From the NCBI GenBank assembly GCA_020635955.1, contig JACJYW010000014.1, positions 1 to 64,000 on the forward strand: 64,000 bases of DNA, written 5' to 3'. Below are positions 54,991 through 63,999 of this stretch, one piece after another. This DNA is from Crocinitomicaceae bacterium (GTDB taxonomy: Bacteria > Bacteroidota > Bacteroidia > Flavobacteriales_D > Crocinitomicaceae). The position numbers and the translations under genes are program-made. Within the stretch, counting starts at the first letter, position 1, and each line of letters opens with the position of its first letter. The notes under the pieces are model-generated. The model had not been told where the DNA came from. It searched no databases and worked only from the letters and a program-made list of their open reading frames with translations.

Positions 54991-55017
54991 AGGACGAATT
55001 TTACAAATCAAATTTCC

Positions 55018-57426
55018 ATGAAAAAAATCTCTTTTTGGATTTGCTTAATTGTACTAAGTGCGATATCAAACGTTGGTTTTACCCAGGTCAATGATAATGA
55101 CTCCATCCCAAAGATTAATACCAAAATTGAATCAACTGGATTAGATTTTGAGTTTAAAAATTACACCGATTCAATTAGTTTAGAATTACTTGATAAAGGA
55201 ATACTGACCTTTAAATGGGAGGATATCAAGACTGATTACCCATTAGTTGGTATCCGATTAAAACAACAGAATGATTGGATAGAAAGGATTGCAGATATAA
55301 ATTCCAAGGAGATCATATTCGAAGATATAAGTGAAAATGAACTTTTTTATTTTCAAATTGGAACAGGAGAATCTGAAAATTCTATCGCATATCAAACGGA
55401 TGATTTAAAATGTCATTCCATTAGTGAGAATGTTTTCAAAAACTTTAACGCTAAAGGAAAAGTAGAAGAAGCAGATATCTTCTTCGCGATACAAAATTCA
55501 AAGTTGAATGATATTCTTTCATTCTATCCAAATGCTACCTACACCATTAAGTACAATACCAAAATTGGAGATAAACAGAATAAGGCCAATCCCGAAAAAT
55601 CTCCCTGGACAACAGAGGAAAATGTGGAGATTAATACGGTAAAGTATAAATTGAAAGATCTTGTTGGTGGAGAAAAATACGTTTACAAGATTGGTATTGT
55701 TCTGGATGATAAAACCATATGGTCTAAGAAAGGCAAATTTGATGCGCTAAGAGGATGGGGGGTTTTCAAATTATTTGTTTTACTTGGAGCACTTGGCTTA
55801 TTCATTTTTGGAATGAAGATAATGTCCGAAGGACTTCAGAAAGCAGCTGGATCAAGATTGAGAAACATGTTGGGTTCTATCACTTCTAATAGAGTTAAAG
55901 GTGTTTTAACTGGTTTTGGAATCACGTCATTTGTTCAATCTTCATCCGTTACAACCGTAATGACAGTAAGTTTTGTTAATGCTGGCTTAATGACCTTGAG
56001 ACAATCAGCTGGGGTTATGATGGGAGCAAACATAGGAACTACCATAACCGCTTGGTTGATTCTTGTATTTGGTTTCAAAGTTGATATTGGTGAATATGCC
56101 TTGATTTTTATTGCATTCGGTTCTCCATTTTTATTCTTCTCAAAGGGTAAATCAAGAGCTTGGGCAAGCACAATAATTGGTTTTTCGTTACTATTTATGG
56201 GATTAGGAGCATTGAAAGATGCTGTACCAGAACTTGGACCGGATTCGGCATTAGTACAATTCTTCATTGACTTTAAAGATTCATGGTATGGTCCTTTGAT
56301 GTTCGTGTTCTTAGGTGCAATTGTTACTATCGTTATTCAATCTTCTTCTGCTGCCATGGCTTTGACCATGACATTGGTTGCTGGAGGGGTAATCCCTTTT
56401 GAAGTAGCAGCTGCTATGATCCTTGGTGAAAACATTGGAACTACTATTACAGCAGAGCTAGCATCTCTTGTAGGAAACGTTCATGCAAAAAGATCTGCCA
56501 GAATTCACTCATTGTTCAATATAATTGGAGTTGGTTGGGCAATTCTATTGTTTCCGTTAATATTAAAAGGACTTTCTTTCATGATAGAAGGCGATCCTTA
56601 TACAGACGGTGATGCGGCTAACCTGGGACTAGCTCTATTTCATTCATCATTTAATACATTGAACGTATTGATCTTGATTGGATTTGTGCCTTGGTTGGTT
56701 CGATTAGCTGAAAGAACAGTGAAATCAAGAGGTGCAAAAGATGAAGAGTTTCATCTTGACTTTATTAGCACCGGTATGATGGGTACTTCGAATCTAGCCA
56801 TTTTAGAAGCTCAAAAAGAGGTGGCGAAATTTGGTGAAATTACAAGTCGTATGTCAGGTTTTACTCGTGAGTTATTGACCGAACAGAATAAAAAAGAGAA
56901 GAATAAACTCTTTGAGAAAATTGAAAAATACGAACAGATAACTGACCGAGTTGAAATTGAGGTCGCTAACTACCTTTCTAAAGTTTCTGAAGGTGATATG
57001 TCTGAAGAAACCGCTATGAGAGTTCGATCAATGCATTCAATAGTTAACGACCTTGAAAGAATTGGTGATATTTTCTATCAAATATCAAAAACCATTGAAA
57101 GAAAGGACGAAAACAAATTGTATTTCATGCCAGAACAAAGAGAAAGTTTACATGAAATGTTTGATTTGATTGATGAAGCTTTTAACGTGATGGTTTCTAA
57201 TTTAGGGTCTGACTGGGAAGCTGTTTCTATTGAAGAAGCAAACGCCGTAGAAAGTCAAATTAATAAGAAAAGAGACGAAATGAGAAAAGAACATCTACAA
57301 AAAATGCAGGAAAAAGACTTCCACATGGAAAGTGGAATGATCTATAATGATATCTTCTCTTCTTGTGAGAAAGTAGGTGATCACATTATTAATGTTACGG
57401 AAGCCATAGTTGGAATAATCAATTAA
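55018..57426 (+). CDS. Na+/phosphate cotransporter with extracytoplasmic N-terminal domain and PhoU-like tail
   Basis: An 802-residue inner-membrane phosphate importer of the NptA family. A signal peptide-like helix (residues 1-23) and a soluble beta-rich region (about 25-240; KTIWSKKGKFDALRG) come before the transporter. The core (about 245-570) has the two QSSS motifs, FVQSSSVTTVMTV and VIQSSSAAMALTM, with GANIGTTITAWL and GENIGTTITAEL. The C-terminal region (about 600-800) is helical like PhoU. Typical NptA proteins have no such N-terminal extension; it may sense or bind phosphate or another molecule in the periplasm. The ATG is preferred to an upstream TTG that overlaps the -7 box. Confidence 0.88.
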   Translation: MKKISFWICLIVLSAISNVGFTQVNDNDSIPKINTKIESTGLDFEFKNYTDSISLELLDKGILTFKWEDIKTDYPLVGIRLKQQNDWIERIADINSKEIIFEDISENELFYFQIGTGESENSIAYQTDDLKCHSISENVFKNFNAKGKVEEADIFFAIQNSKLNDILSFYPNATYTIKYNTKIGDKQNKANPEKSPWTTEENVEINTVKYKLKDLVGGEKYVYKIGIVLDDKTIWSKKGKFDALRGWGVFKLFVLLGALGLFIFGMKIMSEGLQKAAGSRLRNMLGSITSNRVKGVLTGFGITSFVQSSSVTTVMTVSFVNAGLMTLRQSAGVMMGANIGTTITAWLILVFGFKVDIGEYALIFIAFGSPFLFFSKGKSRAWASTIIGFSLLFMGLGALKDAVPELGPDSALVQFFIDFKDSWYGPLMFVFLGAIVTIVIQSSSAAMALTMTLVAGGVIPFEVAAAMILGENIGTTITAELASLVGNVHAKRSARIHSLFNIIGVGWAILLFPLILKGLSFMIEGDPYTDGDAANLGLALFHSSFNTLNVLILIGFVPWLVRLAERTVKSRGAKDEEFHLDFISTGMMGTSNLAILEAQKEVAKFGEITSRMSGFTRELLTEQNKKEKNKLFEKIEKYEQITDRVEIEVANYLSKVSEGDMSEETAMRVRSMHSIVNDLERIGDIFYQISKTIERKDENKLYFMPEQRESLHEMFDLIDEAFNVMVSNLGSDWEAVSIEEANAVESQINKKRDEMRKEHLQKMQEKDFHMESGMIYNDIFSSCEKVGDHIINVTEAIVGIIN

Positions 57427-57442
57427 TCTAGATAGTTAATTC

Positions 57443-57478
57443 AAAAAAATACCTCCTGAAATCAGGAGGTATTTTTTT
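57443..57478. terminator. Bidirectional terminator between NptA and CtpA genes
   Basis: Near-perfect 17-bp stem AAAAAAATACCTCCTGA (57443-57459) / TCAGGAGGTATTTTTTT (57462-57478) with a two-base loop; T runs occur on both strands. It serves the two convergent genes. Confidence 0.93.
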
Positions 57479-57516
57479 TACTGTATGATCTTCTATCTGT
57501 CTAAACCTGTCAGTTC

Positions 57517-59133
57517 TTAATAGCTTTTCAACATGGAAACAAGCGATCTACCTGAACGGAACTTTTTAAGCGCTTCCTGTACATCCAGGTCGTCCTGAAC
57601 ATAAACCATATAATATCCGTTATCCTGCCACACATGTCTGGCAATTTCAGCTTTGATCCTGTTTTTAATTGTGATACGGGAAGTAATGATATCCATTGGA
57701 TCTTCTTCTACACCCAGCGTAGATGCATAGGCGATAAAATCAGTAAACATCCCATTATCAACATCAAACTTCTTAAAGAATGAATCAAAACTTACCAAAG
57801 AAGGACGATATCTGTCCAGGTACTTAATTGCGAAGTGATTAAACACACCATGATAGTATAGGTTGCTCAAATAAAAAGAGGCTCCAACAGTATCATTTGG
57901 AATAAAAATGTCAGGATAGATCCCTCCTCCACCGTAAACGGTTCTTCCGGCAACGGTTTTATACTTTAGATCTTTGTCTACTTTAACACTATCTTCATTT
58001 AACAGCTCTCCGCTTTCTATTCTATTATAATAATCATTGTTGTAATCAACGCCATCTCCGTAAGGCTTCTGGATTGAACGACCTGATGGAGTATAGTATC
58101 TTGAAATGGTCAAACGCAAAGCACTTCCATCCGTAAATTCATTTTGATCCTGAACCAATCCTTTTCCAAAAGATCTTCTACCCATGATCAAACCTCTGTC
58201 ATTATCCTGAATGGCACCAGCAACGATCTCAGATGCCGAAGCTGAAAGCGAATTGATCAATATGATCAACTCTGTATCTTCCAAAATACCTTTAGATGTA
58301 GAATAGTATTCTTTCTTAGGACTTTTTCTACCTTCAGTGTACACGATCAATTTTCCGCTTTCTAAAAACTCATCTGCAATTTCAGTGGCTGCGAACATCA
58401 AACCTCCACCATTATTTCTTAAGTCAAAGATCAGCTTTTTCATTCCTTTTGACTTCAACGCCTTTGCTGCTTCATGGAATTCATCTGACGATTGATACGT
58501 AAAGCTGTTCAATTTGATAAATCCAACTTCATCATCCAGCATTATTGCGGCATCTATTGAACTTACCGGAATCGTACCCCTTGTAATGTTAAGGGTTTGA
58601 GTATCTCCACGTCTGTAAACCTTTACCTTCACATCAGTTCCTGCTTTTCCTTTCAACTTTTCCATGACATCTTCATTCGTCAATTCACCACCCGTGATGT
58701 CTTCACCATCAATTTCGATCAATCGGTCACCAGGCATCATTCCAGCGCCTTCAGATGGAGACCCTGGTAATACATGTGTGGCAACTAGTGAATCATTATG
58801 TATTAAGAAACGAATTCCAACCCCACCAAAATTTCCTTCCAATTGCTCGTTAACCATTTCAAGATCTGATGCCGGTATATAAGCTGAATGAGGGTCCAAT
58901 TTATGGATCATCCCCTCTATTGAACTTTCAATCAAAAGATCATGATCTACCGAATCCACATATTTATCCTCGATCATTTCAAGGATAGTGTTGAACTTAT
59001 TACTGTTTTGAACGATAGGATCTGTAAATCCACCTTGAGGAACAAACATGGTTCCCAACCAAATTCCAAGGCCTAGAGTTGCTCCAATGAGCATTGGAAT
59101 AAAAAATGATCTGTTTCTGTTATTCTCCATCAA
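57517..59133 (-). CDS. S41 C-terminal processing peptidase (CtpA-type)
   Basis: A 538-residue protease with an N-terminal membrane anchor (about 10-30), a PDZ domain (about 85-165) and the S41 catalytic core with NSLSASASEIVAGA (serine about 299) and the lysine in SFGKGLVQD. It lacks the long C-terminal domain of the Prc at 30948-33035 and so is the shorter CtpA type. It acts in the periplasm on protein C-termini. The start overlaps the end of the dCMP deaminase gene by 14 bases. Confidence 0.9.
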   Translation of the reverse strand: MMENNRNRSFFIPMLIGATLGLGIWLGTMFVPQGGFTDPIVQNSNKFNTILEMIEDKYVDSVDHDLLIESSIEGMIHKLDPHSAYIPASDLEMVNEQLEGNFGGVGIRFLIHNDSLVATHVLPGSPSEGAGMMPGDRLIEIDGEDITGGELTNEDVMEKLKGKAGTDVKVKVYRRGDTQTLNITRGTIPVSSIDAAIMLDDEVGFIKLNSFTYQSSDEFHEAAKALKSKGMKKLIFDLRNNGGGLMFAATEIADEFLESGKLIVYTEGRKSPKKEYYSTSKGILEDTELIILINSLSASASEIVAGAIQDNDRGLIMGRRSFGKGLVQDQNEFTDGSALRLTISRYYTPSGRSIQKPYGDGVDYNNDYYNRIESGELLNEDSVKVDKDLKYKTVAGRTVYGGGGIYPDIFIPNDTVGASFYLSNLYYHGVFNHFAIKYLDRYRPSLVSFDSFFKKFDVDNGMFTDFIAYASTLGVEEDPMDIITSRITIKNRIKAEIARHVWQDNGYYMVYVQDDLDVQEALKKFRSGRSLVSMLKSY

Positions 59134-59551
59134 TTTCTTCTAAATGTCTAACCTCAATTCCGTACTCTGATAAGAACTCTATTCCAGACGTATCCTTGTA
59201 CTTAATATTGTATACCACACGCTTGATCCCTGCCTGAATTATCAATTTACTGCATTCCTTGCATGGCGAAAGTGTAATATATAATGTTGCATCATCAGCA
59301 CTTTGTGTACTTTTTGCCACTTTTAAAATGGCATTGGCTTCAGCATGTAATACAAACCAGTGCGTCTCTCCATTATCATCTTCACAGCAATTCGTATAAC
59401 CGGAAGGCGTTCCATTATAACCATCAGAGATGATCATGTTGTCTTTGACGATCAATGCGCCCACCTGTTTACGTTGACAATAGGACAACTTTGCCCATTC
59501 CCTGGCCATCTTTAAATAGGCCGAATCATACTTATCCTGCTTTGAATCCAC
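59120..59551 (-). CDS. Deoxycytidylate (dCMP) deaminase
   Basis: A 143-residue zinc enzyme that converts dCMP to dUMP for dTTP synthesis. The zinc/catalytic motif HAEANAIL and the PCKEC pair (SPCKECSKLI) are present, with the N-terminal REWAKLSYCQRKQVGAL of the ComEB/dCMP deaminase group. The start is GTG. The stop lies within the first codons of the CtpA-type protease gene (14-base overlap). Confidence 0.92.
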   Translation of the reverse strand: MDSKQDKYDSAYLKMAREWAKLSYCQRKQVGALIVKDNMIISDGYNGTPSGYTNCCEDDNGETHWFVLHAEANAILKVAKSTQSADDATLYITLSPCKECSKLIIQAGIKRVVYNIKYKDTSGIEFLSEYGIEVRHLEEIDGE

Positions 59552-59667
59552 TGGTAATTATTGTAACACACAAATGTACTAATGTAACACCTTGAAACTG
59601 CTAATTTTCGTTAAAATGTCTCTGATTAGCTATATTTAATGATTCTAACATCCAAAATCTCTTAGCT

Positions 59668-60126
59668 ATGAAAAGTTCAATTATCCTCCTTATCCTCATA
59701 TCAGGTATAATACTGTCTTGTGAGAAAGAAAATGAAGTAATGATGATCGGAGAATGGCAACTTACTAAAAGAGGATCATCTGTATCATCCGCCGGCGACA
59801 TAAAATTGAGCATTTTTGAAGATGGGACGTTCCTAAAGACAGATCTAGTGAGTACCGGACAAGCAGATGCAGAAATACAAACAAAAGAAGGTAGTTGGAG
59901 CATATTTAACGACTCCATTCATTTTACAATAACAATAGATAAGACGATAACTACTCAATCAGTTGGGGGACTTGATAGTTTTTACACGGTTCCTTGTACT
60001 GAAAATTCCACCCTCAAATCAATAGATAAAAATACTCTTGTGCTTGATTATGACGAATCCAGTCTTTGTTTCTGGTATTTTTTTTATGATGGTCCAATTG
60101 AAGATGAATACACGCGTGTGAAATGA
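59668..60126 (+). CDS. Small lipocalin-like lipoprotein
   Basis: A 152-residue lipoprotein: signal MKSSIILLILISGIILSC (lipidated cysteine at 18), then GEWQLTKRGSS and IFEDGTFLKTD followed by several beta strands, the pattern of the lipocalin-like domains common in Bacteroidota lipoproteins. Two cysteines (VPCTEN and SLCFWY) could form a disulfide. Function unknown. Confidence 0.68.
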   Translation: MKSSIILLILISGIILSCEKENEVMMIGEWQLTKRGSSVSSAGDIKLSIFEDGTFLKTDLVSTGQADAEIQTKEGSWSIFNDSIHFTITIDKTITTQSVGGLDSFYTVPCTENSTLKSIDKNTLVLDYDESSLCFWYFFYDGPIEDEYTRVK

Positions 60127-60161
60127 AAGGCTTTCCGTATTTTTGAGGATAAAAGAAATCT

Positions 60162-61106
60162 CTGAAAACAGGAATTGTCATAAAATCTACCGGTAGTTGG
60201 TATCGCGTATTGGATGCAGACCATAAGGAATGGGATTGCCGCATCAGAGGTAAATTACGGATCCAGGGCATTAAATCCACCAACCCGGTTGCCGTTGGGG
60301 ATGAAGTTATGTTTGAGTTGGAAGAGGATGAAGTAACAGGGGTGATCAAAGAGATCTTACCTAGAAAGAACTACATCATTCGAAAATCGATAAACCTTAG
60401 CAAAAGGTCACACATTCTGGCTGCCAATATTGATCATGTTTATTTACTGGTTACACTGGTTGCGCCTCAAACACAAACCGGTTTTATTGACCGATTCCTG
60501 GTTACTGCTGAAGCTTATCATATACACGTTACGATCCTATTTAATAAGGTAGACTTGTATGCTGAAGAGGATATGGAAATATTGGAAGATTTCATGTCTA
60601 TATACCGGTCAGCAGGATACAGATGCCTTACTATTTCTGCAAAAAGTGAAAAATCTGTAGCTTTTTTGAGAGATGAGATAAAAGGCAAAAAGGTGATGTT
60701 TGGCGGACATTCAGGAGTAGGTAAGTCTACCCTCATCAATTCTATTGATCCTAACCTGGATTTGAAAACAGGTGAAATATCCACTTATCATTTAAGTGGG
60801 CAACATACGACCACTTTTGCTGAAATGTTTGAATTACATTCTGGCGGATATATTATTGACACGCCCGGAATTAAAGCATTTGGATTGATAGACTTCGATA
60901 AAGCAGAATTATCGCATTATTTTCCTGAAATGAGAAAGGTTTTGAACGAATGTAAATTCAATAATTGCCAGCATTTGAATGAACCACATTGCGCAGTGAA
61001 AGAAGCGGTTGAAGAAGGAAAAATTGCGCCTGAGCGCTATTACAGCTATATCAAGATGATGGAGGAAGATGAGGACGAATCATATAGAAAGGATATCTAT
61101 AAATAA
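60162..61106 (+). CDS. rsgA: Ribosome small-subunit-dependent GTPase RsgA
   Basis: A late 30S assembly GTPase with circularly permuted G motifs: OB-fold (about 1-70), G4 NKVDLY, G1 GHSGVGKST, G3 DTPGIK, and a C-terminal zinc motif CKFNNCQHLNEPHC. No ATG, GTG or TTG precedes the conserved N-terminal beta strand KTGIVIKSTGSWYRV, but a CTG at 60162 gives M-KTGIV, where other RsgA proteins start. The first usual start codon is a TTG at 60210, which would remove that strand. CTG is therefore proposed. The frame is closed upstream at 60150. The stop overlaps the dtd start (TAATG). Confidence 0.85.
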   Translation: MKTGIVIKSTGSWYRVLDADHKEWDCRIRGKLRIQGIKSTNPVAVGDEVMFELEEDEVTGVIKEILPRKNYIIRKSINLSKRSHILAANIDHVYLLVTLVAPQTQTGFIDRFLVTAEAYHIHVTILFNKVDLYAEEDMEILEDFMSIYRSAGYRCLTISAKSEKSVAFLRDEIKGKKVMFGGHSGVGKSTLINSIDPNLDLKTGEISTYHLSGQHTTTFAEMFELHSGGYIIDTPGIKAFGLIDFDKAELSHYFPEMRKVLNECKFNNCQHLNEPHCAVKEAVEEGKIAPERYYSYIKMMEEDEDESYRKDIYK

Positions 61107-61558
61107 TGAAAGCTGTTATTCAACGCGTATCTGAAGCGTCTGTTGCTATAGATGGTAAATTAAAAAGTTCCATTCTACAGGGCTATTTGATCTTGCTGGG
61201 AGTTGCAGAGAATGATACTGATGATGATCTTGAATGGTTGGTAAATAAGATCTATAATCTCCGTATATTCTCTGATGATGAAGGATTAATGAACTTATCC
61301 ATTGAAGATGTGAACGGAGATATTTTGGTGATCTCTCAATTCACGCTACATGCAAAAACTAAAAAAGGAAACAGGCCATCATACATTGAAGCAGCTAAAC
61401 CTGATATTGCCATTCCATTCTATGAAAAATTCACCCAAAGATTATCCGACCTAATGGGTAAAGAGATAAAAACAGGTGAGTTTGGTGCAAATATGCAGGT
61501 ACAGTTGATCAATGATGGTCCCGTTACGATTATTATAGATACCAAAAACAAAACTTAA
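61106..61558 (+). CDS. dtd: D-aminoacyl-tRNA deacylase
   Basis: A 150-residue enzyme removing D-amino acids from mischarged tRNA. The N-terminus MKAVIQRVSEASVAIDGK, the SQFTLHAKTKKGNRPSY region and the C-terminal GANMQVQLINDGPVTIIID (Gly-cisPro-type and catalytic motifs of the DTD fold) are all present at normal length. Translation is coupled to rsgA by a one-base TAATG overlap. Confidence 0.95.
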   Translation: MKAVIQRVSEASVAIDGKLKSSILQGYLILLGVAENDTDDDLEWLVNKIYNLRIFSDDEGLMNLSIEDVNGDILVISQFTLHAKTKKGNRPSYIEAAKPDIAIPFYEKFTQRLSDLMGKEIKTGEFGANMQVQLINDGPVTIIIDTKNKT

Positions 61559-61585
61559 GGATAAGCGTTTCGTAGATTTAAACAC

Positions 61586-62545
61586 GTGAAGAAATTCCTC
61601 ATCATAAGATTCAGTTCCATTGGAGATATCGTTTTGACAACTCCGGTAATTCGTTGTTTGAAGGAACAAGGAGGAGGCGAGGTTCATTTCATCACTAAAT
61701 CAGCTTTTAAAGGAATTTTAGGTCAAAATCCATATATCGATAAACTGATCACAATAGATAATGAGATCACTGAGGTGTTGGAAGAATTGAAAAAGGAAGA
61801 ATATGATCATATCATTGATCTACATCACAATTTAAGGAGTTTAAGACTTAAAAAAGCCCTGGGTCGACCAGCGACAGCCTTTCCCAAATTGAATTTTGAA
61901 AAATTTTTACTGACAAGTTTGAAGATCAATAAAATGCCGGATGTACATGTTGTTGATCGGTATTTCGAAACGGTGAAGAAACTGGGAATTACTAATGATG
62001 GTACAGGATTAGATTATTTCATTCCTGAAAAAGACGTGGTTGACCTAAATAATTACAATTTGCCAAACAAATATGTTGTCTTTGCTATTGGAGCTCAATT
62101 TGCCACCAAACGTTTGCCGAATGAAAAGATCATTGAGATCATCAAACAAATAGATTTTCCTGTGGTTCTTTTGGGAGGACCTACAGATTTTGAAAATGCA
62201 ATTGAAATAAAAAGTCAATGTGAGGTGATCGATCTGGTGGGTCAGGTCAACATCAACCAATCAGCCTCAATTGTGCAGCAAGCAAAAAAGGTGATCACCC
62301 ATGACACCGGTATGATGCATATTGCTGTGGCGTTCAAAAAACCAATTATTTCTATTTGGGGAAATACCGTTCCATCTTTAGGTATGTATCCTTATTATCC
62401 CAATCATCCGGAATTATATTCAATTCACGAAGTAAATGTTAAATGCAGACCTTGTTCAAAGATCGGTTATCAAAAATGCCCAAAAAAGCACTTTAAATGC
62501 ATGTTAGAACAGGATGTCAACGCAATTGTTGATGCAATTAATTAA
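61586..62545 (+). CDS. Family 9 glycosyltransferase (heptosyltransferase-like)
   Basis: A 319-residue cytoplasmic or inner-membrane-associated GT-B enzyme. The N-terminus RFSSIGDIVLTTPVIRCLKE, the mid-chain VLLGGPTDF and the HDTGMMHIAVAFKKP sequence are typical of LPS heptosyltransferases (GT9). It probably adds a sugar to lipopolysaccharide core. The start is GTG. Its 3' end overlaps the lipoprotein gene on the other strand by eight bases. Four cysteines near the C-terminus (CRPCSKIGYQKCPKKHFKC) are unusual and might bind metal. Confidence 0.9.
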   Translation: MKKFLIIRFSSIGDIVLTTPVIRCLKEQGGGEVHFITKSAFKGILGQNPYIDKLITIDNEITEVLEELKKEEYDHIIDLHHNLRSLRLKKALGRPATAFPKLNFEKFLLTSLKINKMPDVHVVDRYFETVKKLGITNDGTGLDYFIPEKDVVDLNNYNLPNKYVVFAIGAQFATKRLPNEKIIEIIKQIDFPVVLLGGPTDFENAIEIKSQCEVIDLVGQVNINQSASIVQQAKKVITHDTGMMHIAVAFKKPIISIWGNTVPSLGMYPYYPNHPELYSIHEVNVKCRPCSKIGYQKCPKKHFKCMLEQDVNAIVDAIN

Positions 62546-63230
62546 CTCGGTAGGTTAGCGTTCCAATCACAATTGGAGCACCTTTTACTTCTTCAGCATC
62601 TGATTTAAATGACATGTCTCCCAGTAGATTCAAGTATTTATCATAACCAGAGTCTTCCATTGTAAGCGTAACAACCACAGCCGAATTTCCCAGTTTACTG
62701 TCTTTAGTTTCAAAAACTCCACCAGCATAATCCCATCCAAAACCTGAAAATTCGAAGTTTTTACCTTCGTTCCATTCCACCAATTCGGTCAATGGCATTC
62801 CTGTATACAAACCTTCTGTTGTTTGAACTTTTTGAGTTCCCTGATTCTCAAAATCCGAGCTCCATTTTATATTATAGGCTTCAATGAAATCAACTTTTTC
62901 AGGATCATCTTCTTTAAATACATATTTGATTCTATATCCTGTATTCGGATCATTTAACACCGTACTCATTAACATTACTGTTCCTTCAGCATACCATGAA
63001 GTATCATCATCCAGATTTTCTGCACCAAATTGCTCGTAAACCGCAGATTTAGTTTTGAAGTTTCCATAATCCTCAAGAAACTCTATTGAGTTCTCATTAT
63101 CTCCCACTTCCATTGTATCAGTTTCAACAGATTCTGTTGTAGATTCATTTTCGGTTCCGGTTTCAGCTTCTCCGCTTCCACAAGAATACAGGAATAACAA
63201 TATCCCCAACGCAATAAAATAATTTTTCAT
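62538..63230 (-). CDS. Lipoprotein of unknown function
   Basis: A 230-residue lipoprotein with signal MKNYFIALGILLFLYSC (lipidated cysteine at 17), a threonine/glutamate-rich linker (about 18-50), then a beta-rich domain with TTEGLYTGMPLTELVEWN (about 130-147). No known domain. It lies two bases downstream of the acyl-CoA thioesterase stop, so is probably in the same transcript. Confidence 0.65.
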   Translation of the reverse strand: MKNYFIALGILLFLYSCGSGEAETGTENESTTESVETDTMEVGDNENSIEFLEDYGNFKTKSAVYEQFGAENLDDDTSWYAEGTVMLMSTVLNDPNTGYRIKYVFKEDDPEKVDFIEAYNIKWSSDFENQGTQKVQTTEGLYTGMPLTELVEWNEGKNFEFSGFGWDYAGGVFETKDSKLGNSAVVVTLTMEDSGYDKYLNLLGDMSFKSDAEEVKGAPIVIGTLTYRVN

Positions 63231-63232
63231 AG

Positions 63233-63745
63233 CTATATTTTAAATATTGATTTCAATTCTGTCGCATCATCCGGTTTCATTTTTCCAGCTAAAACCAAAG
63301 CCAATTGACGTCTTCTTAAAGCGGCCAGGAATCTCTTATGTTCTTCTTCCGTTTCAGGGATCAATTCAGGAACATGAATGGGCGCTCCGTTTTGATCAAC
63401 AGCCACGAAAGTGTAAATCGCCTGATTACTTTGATGTCTGGCACCTGTAATTCGATCTTCGACAAACACATCTATGATCACCTCCATAGAAGATGAGTAT
63501 GCTCGTGAAACTTTTGCTTCAAGAGTTACAATTGCTCCCAGATCAATAGGTTCTCCAAAAGAAACATGATTGATGGATGCCGTCACCACAACCCTTTTTG
63601 CATGCCTATGAGCGGATACTGCAGCAATCTCATCCATCCAGGCTAATAATGCCCCACCAAATAATTTGCCGAGTGAATTTGTCTCATGTGGTAAAACCAC
63701 TTTTGTTTGGATAGCCAGAGATTCTTTTGCTGCTTTTGCTTTCAT
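63233..63745 (-). CDS. Acyl-CoA thioesterase (hotdog fold, YciA-like)
   Basis: A 170-residue cytoplasmic hotdog thioesterase that hydrolyses acyl-CoAs. Conserved residues lie in VLPHETNSLGKLFGGALLAWMDEIAAVSAHRH and VVTASINHVSF. The ATG at 63745 gives the N-terminus MKAKAAKESLAIQ expected of the family; an upstream GTG would add eleven residues. It is followed by the lipoprotein gene at two bases. A terminator of the preceding minus-strand gene lies upstream. Confidence 0.9.
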   Translation of the reverse strand: MKAKAAKESLAIQTKVVLPHETNSLGKLFGGALLAWMDEIAAVSAHRHAKRVVVTASINHVSFGEPIDLGAIVTLEAKVSRAYSSSMEVIIDVFVEDRITGARHQSNQAIYTFVAVDQNGAPIHVPELIPETEEEHKRFLAALRRRQLALVLAGKMKPDDATELKSIFKI

Positions 63746-63800
63746 GACAAAACTTTTACCAAAGGTATTAATTTCCACTTTGCGAATGGTGTGTAAAAAA

Positions 63801-63835
63801 AATCCCGCCGAACTTTAAATTGAAGCGGCGGGATT
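63801..63835 (-). terminator. Terminator of the gene at the right edge
   Basis: Stem AATCCCGCCG (63801-63810) / CGGCGGGATT (63826-63835), extended by CTT/AAG, followed on the minus strand by a T run. It lies 21 bases after the stop of the partial gene at 63856. Confidence 0.9.
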
Positions 63836-63855
63836 CTCAATGTGTTATTATCTAA

Positions 63856-63999
63856 CTATTGATATTCTCTTTTTCTTCTGTTATCCTCAACATCCGCTCT
63901 TTCACGAAGTGCACGGATCACAAGATTGTCTGCAGATCCTCTTTTACTTTGAGTTAAATACTGATGTTGCGCAGTATAATCAGTTGTTTCAGGAGCAGG
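63856..63999 (-). CDS. 3' end of an unidentified gene (partial)
   Basis: The last 47 codons and stop of a minus-strand gene running off the right edge. The visible peptide is polar and charged (PAPETTDYTAQHQYL ... RADVEDNRRKREYQ) with no recognisable motif. A strong terminator follows, which supports this being a real coding end. Confidence 0.6.
   Translation of the reverse strand, partial: PAPETTDYTAQHQYLTQSKRGSADNLVIRALRERADVEDNRRKREYQ

Noticed and set aside
54988..55017. TTG start upstream of the Na/Pi cotransporter
   Set aside because: It overlaps the exact -7 box TAATTTTG; the ATG at 55018 begins a signal-like helix.
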